A stretch of 64,000 nt of DNA from Eudorina sp. 2006-703-Eu-15 (taxonomy: Eukaryota > Chlorophyta > Chlorophyceae > Chlamydomonadales > Volvocaceae): positions 402,146-466,145 of the forward strand of contig BDSI01000020.1 in the NCBI GenBank assembly GCA_003117195.1. Reading direction: 5' to 3'. The position numbers and the translations under genes were made by a program. The notes below the pieces were generated by a model. That model was not told the origin of the DNA, ran no database searches, and saw only the letters and a program-made list of their open reading frames with translations. How positions within the stretch are numbered: the first letter of the stretch is position 1; each line of letters starts with the position of its first letter. Positions 24,241 through 34,700 of the stretch are shown in pieces.

Positions 24241-26023
24241 TTCTTCCCACACAGCAGGTTCGAGCTTAAAATACTAGTTATAAAGCATACGACATTGTCC
24301 AAACTACTTGGGCTGCAACGCTTCGTGACAGCAGAAAACAGAAACAGAAAACGGGCAGAAAGAGCTGCCCGCCCTCCAAACAAGCACTCGAGCAGATCAA
24401 GTATAAAAATCAAGTACCCTACGTGCGGCAAATCTTTCAAACCCCAGCTACCCTTACAGGCAGGGTACGGTACAGTATACAAGCAATCCATTCCACGCAA
24501 CCGTTAGTCCGTTAAGCGAATGAAAGCACAAACTGATGTATTTTTGTCAATTTGCTGTGAAACCTTCAGATTATGTCGCATTTACTTACCATTTAGGCTA
24601 CTTCGCGCTGCGCTGCATTCCCACTTCTGCAAGTTTTTGCAACACAGGCTCCTAATAAGACCTCGGAACATGATCACCTCTGCATGATTTCCCGATTTGA
24701 CTGACTCTGCTGTACCAGCAGCCAACCCCCGCCTGCGCCGCCCAGCCCAGCCCAGCCCAGCCCAGCACGGCCCAACCCTGCCCAGCACGGCCCAGCACGG
24801 CCCAGCACGGCCCAAGAGGAACTGTCTGCACGCTTGCTTCCCTAGTCGCTGCGTGCGTGCTGCTGAACACACTGCGCATACCACATCTGACTTCTGAGAT
24901 CCCAGACTGCATCTGGACCGCGGCCAGGAAAGGCCTTCACGACATCGTACGACACCGCCTGGTGGTGCACGTTGGTGCAGAACAGAATCTGGTGCCGTGG
25001 CGCAAGCCGATAGCTTGCATACCTACGTAAGCAATCTGTTGATTTTGGCAAGTCGCACGTTACGCGGGCTTGCAGAAGCGCGAGTTTTAATTTTCGGTAA
25101 TAAACCGGCGCCGGCACAGTGGTGCGCCCATGTTTGGCCCACGTGACGTTGCGAATTTGCGAGTGGTTTGGCTCTGCTTTACTTGCAGCCTGCACAGTAA
25201 TGCTTTTTCCGTGACCGCTCACTGCACTGGCAAAGCTTTGGCCGCGGAGTTGATACCTGTCGCCGCCACGGACTTGCCCGCCGTTGCTTCTGACACAGAC
25301 AAGGGCGTCACTCCGGAGTTGATTACCGTCAGCAGCAACCACACTATTCCGGCTGGCCATGCCGACGAACCTCCAAACGCGGTCGAACCCGCCCGCGGCA
25401 CCTGCAATCTGGTGTCGCTGCTCAGCGAGTACAGTGAGCCCATAACTGCGGAGGATTTGCCTGGGGGCAGCGACGTCTGGCTCGGCAAGTACAATACTCG
25501 GTGTGGCTAGGCCGTCTGCAACAGGAACAACAGCAACAGCTCGGCCGGGCGTGGTCATGGCCCGCCGCCGGGCGACCCCTCCAGCAGCGCCATAGACGAC
25601 ATCATCAGGAGCAGCAACAGCAGCGGAAGCAGCATAGCCGCAGCACCTGCCGGCTGCGGCGGCTGAGCCCAGTAGCGTCAGGCGGGCCCGCCTGGACATC
25701 GCTCCTGCCGCACCAACCGAATTTACGAATTAGGGGAAACAGCCTGTCACCAGTGCACGGACCCGTGGGATGTTCCGTGGAACACGCAAAGGAACATGTG
25801 CCGCGATGATGATCGGTACTCGTGGGTTATTGTGCGAACTGCTGCAATCAGGCGAGGTAGAAACCATAGCGAGGGACGTAGAGGGTCGTGTGAAGGGTAC
25901 GACGCGCCGGCCGTGCGTTGCCGTTGCACACGATGCCACACCCCAATTACTGCCCCTCGGCATTCCATTGGCGCATGTTTGGCTATACGCTCTACCCATA
26001 AAACAAAAGGTCAGGGCCAGAAG
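24241..26023. other. Intergenic region with one doubtful open frame
   Basis: The first part should hold the BTB gene's promoter. A 285-codon open frame on the minus strand (25699-24842) overlaps another frame on the plus strand. It has no recognised motif and no clear G/C third-codon bias, so I do not call it a gene. A CCCAGCACGG-type simple repeat lies at 24737-24813. Confidence 0.45.
24737..24813. repeat. CCCAG / CCCAGCACGG simple repeat
   Basis: Four CCCAG pentamers are followed by four CCCAGCACGG or near-identical decamers. Directly visible and short. Confidence 0.9.
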
Positions 26024-26787
26024 ATGGCTGCATGGCGCGGCACATCGGTGAGTTGGCGGTTGATCAAGTGAACGACCCAGCAATCCTGCCGGACCATCGA
26101 GCACCGACACCCACTGCTTGTTACAGTTTGACATACAGCAAGTGGTCCGGCAATTGTTAGTACCCGCGCTTTGATCGACTTTGGCCTTTGGGCGACTGGG
26201 ACCTTTGCCTAGGACCGCTGCAAAGACCACCAGTTGTACCAGAAGCGATCATGAACTGTTTTTCATCGCAGCATTTTGTTACAGAACAGTCACGATTTCT
26301 ACGAAAGGGCTTGATTTCGTGTCCACGAGGGCCTACCGTGTGCGCTTGGTCCACGCGCAGAACGAAGCACCATGTGAAACGAGCAGTACTGGAAATACCC
26401 TGTCACATTAACAATACTAACATAATCAGAAAAGCACTCGGCAGGTGGCGGGGTTGGACCATTACCCCGCGACTATTCGCTGGACTGGCGCTCGACCTAA
26501 CTGGTGTCCAACAAAGAGCGACCACGTTGCTGGCGTTGTTTTGCTTGACAATCCAGGTCTGTGTAATGCGGGCTGCGGCTTATCTAGTGCTTGTCCCGCC
26601 GGTTGCTGCCGTTGCCCGTTGGCACGAAGTCAGCCTGGGTCAGGCTTGCCTGCATAAAAAGCAGCGCTCAATGCGCATGGGTTATCCAATCTTCTTACCT
26701 GCGACCTCACAACATAATACTGTCAACAGCGCAAAACCTGCTCCTGCGGCCTGCACGCTGCCCTTGTTCTTGTACGTGCCGCACTAG

Positions 26788-28228
26788 GACTTCGAATTCA
26801 CAGGCCCTGTCCCGTCTCCCCCAGCTAGGACTCGCTCCACCATCGTTGGCGGTCATCGCAGCTGCGGAGCCCGACGTGGACACCTTCGAGAACGTGCCCT
26901 CGCAGCTGAGCTCCGCGGGTGCGTCGGCCTCATAGTCGCCGCCGAGCCGAAAATGCTCGTGCTGTCACTGCTGTCACTGCTGTCACTGCTGTCACATGTG
27001 CTGCTGCTGCTGCTGCTCCTGCTCCTGATGAAGCTTGGGAGTCCTGCCCGCTGTACTTCTGCCCTGTGTGTTGGGCCATCAAAACGGGTCCGTGAATGAT
27101 TTGGGTTTCAGCGCCTGGCCGGTTTAGTTGCTGGTAAATGCGTACCGCTTCCGTTTGCATTACACGAGCTGTGCTCTCAGTCGGGTACCCCAGCCACGAC
27201 ACGCTACATTTGCCAATTGAGTTCAGCCGGATCATCAAGGGCGTGTGCCCTACTCCCGATTTGTGTTTCGTGTCTCATACTCCTGGCCTTCCTCCGGGTT
27301 GGCTCCGTGTTCGCCCCCCTGCAGGTGTGGCGCCGGCGGTGCCGCTGAGCAGCGTGGTCAGCGGGCCCAAGCGGCGCGAGATTGAGGGCTGCACTCGGAA
27401 GTGCGTCCCCACCTGCATCCGCGGAGGGGAAGGTGAGCGGGTAGGCCCCATGCATGAGCATGTTCATGAGCATGGAGAGCAGGGGGCTTCTCGGTCGCAG
27501 TCTCAGCCGCAGCAAGCTCCAAACGAGAGGTTGGGTCCCGGAGGTTGGGCAGGGTGGGGTGCGCCGCGGGGGCCCGGGATCGTAGCCTGTCAAAATCACT
27601 ACATCAGTGGCACCTCCGCTCCGTTGAGCCGTCGGACTCCGCAGGCACGGGTGGTTCAATGGTGTTCAGCTGGCAACAGCTGCACCGCTGAGGCACCACG
27701 CGCGCGGCAAACCGGACTTGCGGCTGCAGAGGCGCCGACCGCCGTTCCGGCTTTCGCAGCCTTGAGCAGCCGTGCATTACTGAAGTCCTGATTGGTGGCT
27801 TTGCTGTTGCGTGTTTAGAAATGAGACCCTGATCAGCGTCCCCGGGGGGGGGCGCTGATCTGTGCTGTTGCGATCAGCGTTGGTCTAGGACGATTGCGCA
27901 CCCGCCGATTACGCTAGACCCTTGCGTGCCCCGCGGGTACCGCCGCGCGTGTGCAGGTGCCCCTGGTCTGGGACCCATCAGCGTGCGCAAAGAGATCGTG
28001 GTGTTCAAGGAGGGCTTCCGCTCGCGGCAGTACTGCCTCTCCGAATGCGCCCAGGTGCGTCGTGACATATGCAGGTACTTGGCGGGGACATTCGTGCTGT
28101 GTCTACTGCAGTAGCCTGATTTGTGCGGGCTACCTGCCATCACGTGCACCTGCACCTGCGCTGGTGTGCAGGTGTGCGCGTTGTCATTCGACAAGGACAA
28201 GGCCGCGCAGCTGTTACCGGCACAGTGA
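26788..28228 (+). CDS. Small plant/algal plastid-type protein with CxxxC motif (5' end unresolved)
   Basis: Four exons fit: 26788-26918 (start uncertain; an acceptor at 26814 or 26826 is also possible), 27325-27432, 27957-28054 and 28172-28228. The joints are phase 1, 1 and 0. The core reads PKRREIEGCTRKCVPTCIRG, then ISVRKEIVVFKEGFRSRQYC, then LSECAQ|VCALSFDKD and a stop. This block (C-x3-C-x3-C, later YC-x4-C and C) matches, from memory, the C-terminus of a conserved chloroplast family of unknown function in plants. The four to six cysteines could bind a metal or form disulfides. The first exon may be 26024-26047 (MAAWRGTS|GTGAGT, phase 0), but the link to 26788 or 26826 is not proven. Gene real: likely. 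Function: unknown. Confidence 0.72.
27831..27860. repeat. GATCAGCG inverted repeat with G-rich loop
   Basis: GATCAGCG (27831-27838) is followed after 14 bases of C/G by its exact reverse complement CGCTGATC (27853-27860). A third GATCAGCG occurs at 27872. It lies inside an intron of the small Cys-motif gene. Directly visible; role unknown. Confidence 0.85.
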
Positions 28229-28707
28229 TGTCCTGTGGAAACGGTGGCGATGCTGGTATTTCAGAAGCAGCTCAACCCACGAAAAGCAGCTCAAGGGGAA
28301 CGGGAAAGGCGCTGGTGGGATGATCGTGACCAGTTGGGGCGGTTGGGGTGGGAGGTTCCGTCGTGACGCCGTGGGGTCCAGGTCACCCCGTCATGATAAG
28401 AGGGGAAGCGGCGAGCGTGTACAGGTCTGCAAACTATTTATGTTGGGTTTTTCTGTTTTTTTATGACAGTAAAGGTTAGGTCCGGGCAACTACCGATAAG
28501 GGATGACATATGCGTGCACGAGCGTAGTGCACGAGCCCCTTCCCATGGGTAGGACCTTCAGTCAATTGACAGGAAGACGTTCAAGGCTCATACGTTGATG
28601 ACTGACGGGTCCCTTTTGGGTCGGTGGGAGCTTCGGTTTGGAGTGCCGTATCCTTTGGACGCGGGGTCATTGTGCTTGGGTGACGAATAGTTGCCGTAGA
28701 TCACTAT

Positions 28708-28712
28708 TGTAA
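28708..28712 (+). terminator. Putative TGTAA poly(A) signal (small Cys-motif gene)
   Basis: TGTAA lies 480 bp behind the stop codon and only 65 bp before the start codon of the next gene. The upstream transcript may therefore end inside the next gene's promoter. Assigned by position. Confidence 0.4.
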
Positions 28713-28776
28713 CTTGCATATGTTCATTATGTGATCTTCAGACCTCTCACGCGTGTGCCTGTGAGAAAACGTCGCG

Positions 28777-31700
28777 ATGGACGCAGTGGTTCGACCTGTA
28801 ACACCACTTGCAAGTGGAACACCACGAGATCGAAGTTCAGACCATCCTTTTGTTGTGCCAGACACTGATACTGGACCCACAAATGGTTTCACAAACCAGA
28901 TGAGCGGCCAGCAGGACGCACCAGCTGGTCCTTCGTCTACGACCACTCTACCTCGGTTAGCTTCAGTGCAATTATCGCATAATGTGGACCTCGAAAACTC
29001 AGCGGCAGGCGACCCGCAAGACCTTGGCAATACTGTACCTGAGACAGACGGCGCACGCAGGAGCAATGGGTCTTTCAATGGGAACATATTACGCGGCGAT
29101 AACATAGCCGACCAGGACGTGGTGGTTCTCACCCCGTCCCGCTTACGCTTGGACTCACGGGTTGTGATGCTTCACGCGTGCCTCTCATGGCTCGCAAATG
29201 CATTCTGGGCAGTGGCGATTTGGCAGAAGGTACGCTTCGTTTGCGGAGACCTGAATGGCCGCAAACGAAACCTTGTGTTAATGCGTCACCCTCGCCAAGC
29301 ATTCACGCAAGGCAGCAGCTTGTCGACTCGGCATTGTGCATGTGCCACAGCGCCGGGGCCCGTTATGTGTAGCCGGCACCTTATGGGGAAGCAACCTGCC
29401 GGAGGGGTGGGTGGGGACGTTATTTGCAAGCAGCTAGTGGCGGCAACCATACAGCAGGGCCATGACAGGGGCGCCACATGCACCGAAGGTTGCGCAAACT
29501 CGATGGGCGGGCGGCGTCGACCCTTCACCATTCTTGACAGCCCAGCTCCTGACTGCTGCCCTTCCCCCCCCCCACCGCCCCAAAACCACCTTCCCCCTCT
29601 CCCGCCCTCCGCCAAAATAGCTGGAGGGCCGGACCCAAGGCTCCTGGTGGACCGTCTTTTTTCCCACCATCCTGGGTCACTCGGGGCAGATCCCCATGCA
29701 GCTCTACGTGTTCACCCTGGCGGTGAGTCCAGGAGGGGCCGGGCGCCGGGGCACGACCGGGTCCTCGTCATCGGCGCCGGGGCACGACCGGGTCCTCGTC
29801 ATGGGCGCCGGGGGACGCACGTGACGGCTGGGGCTTGCGGGGTGACAACGGCGGGGAAGTCGGGGCGGAGGGGAAGCCGCAGTGCTGACGCTGCCTTCTC
29901 TCCAGTTGAAGCTGGGGCCACCGGCGACAGCTGTGGCGGAGAGGGGCGAACGTTGAGCTTGGTCCGGGGGGTCTGGGCGGGTGCGGGCGAGTGAGGCGCC
30001 ATGTGCGCGCGGTTGTGCGGAGCGAGTCAGGAGCTGACACCGGACCTGGCGGTGCCGCGGAGTGCGACTCGTCACCGCGTGTGGGTCGGGGCGGGGGTGC
30101 GCAGGGGCGGGTGTTGGTGGCCAAGCGGTGATAAGTGGACGGCCCGGCCCCCTTGGACTCATCCAGCTTGAACATAGCGGTCGCTTCCGCGCCAAAAGCC
30201 TACCCTTGGCCGAGGGCTGCTGCTGGTGCCCCCCTCCCTGCCAGTCGCAAATGTATCCTCCTGCAAACATGGTGTGCTGAGTACGTCCGGGTACAGTCTG
30301 GGAGGGTCTTGTGCTGTGAACCCCTACGGCCGACGTCACCCTGGGGGACCTGTCCGTCTCCCGCCGTGGGGCGGCCTCCGGGAACCGCCCGTCCTGTCAG
30401 TCAGGACTCCGAAACCACAGAAGACTCCGAAACCACAGAAGACTCCGAAACCACAGAAGACTCCGAAACCACAGAAGACTCCGAAACCACAGAAGATTAG
30501 CAGACCGATAAACCCCCGGCAAACATCCCTTCCGCCTCCCCCACCCCCACCCCTTCTCATTACACACACGCCCTACAGGAGCACATGGTGTACAAGCAGA
30601 TCGGGCCGCCGCCGCCCCCCAGTGCCAGCCCGGGCCTGGTGCTGCAGTACGCCATCCTGCGGCAGGTGCGGGTTCGGTCCCACCGGGTGGACTGGGCCAA
30701 CAACGCGCTGGAGTCCACCGCCCTGTTCGTGGTCAAGGTGGGGAAGGGGCCGGGCGGGCGGGTGTGTGTGTGTGGGGGGGGGGGACCTGGGAGGTTACAT
30801 CGGCGGTTGTCGGTTTGTTGCTCTGCTCTTTTGCGGTTTCGCTGTCTCCATTGGCACGAGGACGGGGATCCAGTCGTGTTCCTGTCCTTGAGAGCAATGG
30901 GACCCAACCCCAAGCCGAGCGACTCGGGCCCGGCCAGAGCCTGGGGAGGCCACCACGGAGGTGTCCCGGAAGTGCCTCTGGTGGATGTCGACAGTGACGT
31001 GGTCGGTGAGCCCAAACTGAAGCCGAACCAGACTTGCGGGGACGTGTTGCCCCCTGTGGCCCTCCTGCCCCCCCCCGCTCTCCCTCTGGACAGCTGCTCT
31101 TCTGCGATGCGCTGCAGCGGGGGACGCTGGGGCACACGCCGCTGCGCCTCATGTTCACACCCATATGGTGGGTGCGTGGGGTGGAGTGGGTGGGCGGGGT
31201 GGGGCGGGGTGGGGCTTGGGACATTGGCAGGGCGCAGGTTGCCTGGAAGGGGGGGCAGGGGGGCGGCTGGGGTGCCGGTCTCTCTCCCCCCCTGGCGGGC
31301 GTGTCAAGCGGGAGGCCCATACCTGGCCGTCTGGTGCAGCGCGGATGGGGGGGGGGGCGGGTAGGGGAGGGCCTAGGACACGGCAGATGAGAGCGACCGT
31401 AGACCTTAGCGGGTTGGGTCCCGGAGATGAAGGGGGGGGCCAGCACGGGGACATGGCGGGACCTCCTCCTCCGCGGTTCAGTTGACATGTGGCCCCTCCC
31501 GCCCGCCTCCTCCCCCTCCCCCCGCGCTCTCAGGGTGTGCTGGGTGATCACGTTCGGGCTGCTGTGCCTCAAGGACCGGACAGAGCGCATGTACGGGTCC
31601 AGCAGGGACCTGCTCTTCATCTTCCTGCTGTTCGTGGCCTGCAGGGTGGGTGATGGGGAGGGGGAGGGGGAGGGGAGAGCGGAGTCCTGGGTGGTGGTGG

Positions 31701-34700
31701 TGGTGCTGGTGGGCCATTGCGACTGACTGCCGCATCTGTGTGCGTGTGTCGGTGGGCACCCGTCGACTGGCAGTACGGGTTGGGTGGGACCGGAGGGGGG
31801 GACTGGAGGGGTTAAATTGAAAAAAATAAATAAACCCGTAGAACGAACCCGGGCACACCCAGCATAACGCAGTATACTTACGGGGTGCGGTACCTGCAGA
31901 GCAAACGAAAAGATAGAGACCGCGCGCGGGCGCGTGGCGGCGCGGCCGCGCTGCCGCAGTGCCACAACAAGCAAACTGCGAACCCAACCCAACCCGGAAA
32001 GGACAGATACGTTACCGACCTGTGGTGGTAGACGGAGTAGCCGCGCCGCGAGCGATGTCCAGGGCCATGGCGATGCAGGGAGGGAAGCCGAGGAACGGAG
32101 TGAGCGAGGGTGGCAACGATTGCGAAGAATGACAAAAGCAAACATCAGAAAGAAGGCAGTATGCGAGAATGGCGGGGCGGCAGCGCGGCGCGAAAGAGGA
32201 CAGGGCGGACGAGGGGAAGTGGGATATGGGACGGGGACGGGAGGCCGTACGACATGTACGGCATGTACGACAGGGGGAGTAAGCATGGGGCAGGGACACG
32301 GGAACGGACGACCGGGTGGCGGGCCACGTTCGGGATATGGCTCCCCACCGTGCCCGGTCGTAGCGGGGCAGCCCCTGCATGTGGGGTGCCGCGTGGTGGC
32401 GCGCCTAGGGCGGAGGGGTAGGGGAGGTTGGTAGACATTTTCAAACTGGACCGGAGGGGGGACACACCTCTACGGCGATGACAATGACGATGATGAGGAC
32501 GACAGCTGCCCGGGCGCGCCTGTGGTGCGTCATATCCAGCTGCGGGTGTGCGGGATGGGGCCGACCCGCCGCGATTCACTCTTCCCTCCCTAGATGGGAC
32601 GGGGGCGGGGACGGGGGCCATCGGCCATGCCCCAACATGCGACTTGCGACGCACGTTGTCACCCCACAGCCCGCCTGGGCAACGTGTGTCAAACCCCCCA
32701 CGTGCCCCGCGGCCACCCCCCCGTTCCCCAATCCCTACCCCCCCCCCCCGCCACAGGTTGATGACCAGAGCAGCTACTCGTGGCGGGTGGTGTTCCTGGT
32801 GCCTTGGATGTGGTTCAGCGGACTGCTGCTCGTGGCGGCCATGGTGGGTGGCTGGGTGGGATGGGTGGGTGGGGTTCCGGAGATTTGGGGTGACCGCGAC
32901 AAGGAAGGCAGGGAGAGGTCCTTCAGGAAGAGCGGGCATCGTCATGCCACGGCTGAAGCCTGCCCGTCCATCAGTACCGCCAGTCATTGTCTGCCTGGTG
33001 TTACTGCGCCACCGCCCCGCAGCACATGAGGGCGCCCGACATCGCCCCGCCCTCCCCCCCGCCCCCGCCCCCGCCCCTGCCCTGCCCCGCACTTTCCCCC
33101 GGTGGCCGCCGCGGCTGCCCCCGGTGCTGTCCATCCAGGTGTTCTTGCTGCTGCTGTTCGCCAAGGTGTGGGCGCGGCCGCGGGAGCTGCTGCTGCCCAT
33201 CGGCTTCCTGTCCCTGCTGCTGTCGACGGTGCCGCAGTTCGTGTCGTACATAGCGCTGGTACGGCGGCTGGACGGCGATGAGAGCACCAGCATCATGGTA
33301 CGGCAGTGAGGGCGGGGGGCCATGCGTGCAGCGGGGAGGGGAGGGAGCTGGGAGGAGGCATTCCATGTTGCCCTTCCGCCAGGTCCCTGAAGAACCCACC
33401 GACTCGCAAGCCCCGCCGCAACGCCATCGCCCTCAAATGTCTACCAATCTCCCAGACCCGCCCTCCCTGGCCCCTCATACCACCTGGGTTGTCTGGGCGT
33501 TTCCCCCTCTAACCTCCTCTAACCCACCCCCTACGAGTCAGCGCAGTCTGTCCCTACTTTTTTCTTTTCCTTCTGCGCGCTGTACTGACAACCCAACCCA
33601 ACCCAACCCACGGCCCTCCCCTCCCCATTCATCCCCTTCACCTACCGATTCCGTGTACGGTATGCCCTCCCCCGCCCTCCTCCCGCCCCGTTCCCGCCCC
33701 CGCCCCCCCGCAGAGCATCATGCTGCCCAACGCGCTGTCCTGGTTCCTGATGTGGCTGTCCGCCTGGGTCATCTCGTCGGCGCTGTGGCAGAAGGAGGCG
33801 GTGCGGGACGCGCTGCTGGCGCGGGGGGCGGTCTGGACGGCGCACGAGGCGGTGGCGAGGCGGCTGCATGCGGAGCGGGACGAGGCGCAGCGCCGGGTGG
33901 ACGAGCTGTCGGAGGAGGAGGTGGGGCGGCGGCGGGGCGGGGTGGGGGGGTAGGGTTTGGGGCGGGGCGGGGGGACCAGCGCTTGCCTGGGGAGCCGGAG
34001 GAGAGGGGGGTTGCCCTCCCTCTTGCCCGAGCAAGCAAGCATAATGGGAGGCGGGGTTGCGAGGTGGCGCGGGCTGGCTCGCGTGTACTGCCGGCGCCCC
34101 CTCGCTCGCTGCTTCTTTGACCCTCGGAGCGGTTTGCTTGCAACCCCCCCAAAAGTGCCCGTTGACCCCTTCTTCCTCCCGGTATTGCCGGGGCCGGGGA
34201 GCTGTTGGTGAAATTCAAACAGTCACGGAGCCTCGCGGGCCCTGAAGGTGACTCGATGAATTGCAGTAATGGGTCGACACCGCGGCCGGTAGCCCTCCCC
34301 TCCTCTCTTCAGTTTGAACATGTTTACCAATTTCCAGTACCCTCCCCGCCCCTCCCCCCTCCCCTCTCTCCCCCCCCCCCGGTCCAGGTGGCCCGCATGG
34401 TGGAGTCCATGATGGCGGGGAAGACCAAGCCGGGGCGGCTCAGGCGGGTGGGCGAGAACCTCTACAAGCGGGTGGCCTCCCTGGAGCCGGCCCTCGCGGA
34501 CAAGGCCGCGCAGGGCGCCGGGGCCAGCTCGCCGCCCTCCCCCACCGGAGCAACGTCATCAACGGAGGGCAGCGACGGTGCGGCCGCGGCTGCGGGCTCG
34601 GGCTCGGGTGCGGGTGCGGCCTGGACGGACGCTGAGGCGCCCGGCGGCCCCGAAGTGTCCTCCGGGTCGGGGTTGGGATCGGTGCCGCGGTCGTCGACGG

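Noticed and set aside
24842..25699. Minus-strand 285-codon open frame
   Set aside because: Long, but codon third positions are not G/C-biased as in the true exons nearby. No motif, and the opposite strand is open as well.
30406..30495. 18-bp repeat read as a DSETTE protein repeat
   Set aside because: The repeat is between a strong donor and acceptor of the RING gene, and the neighbouring exons join perfectly without it.
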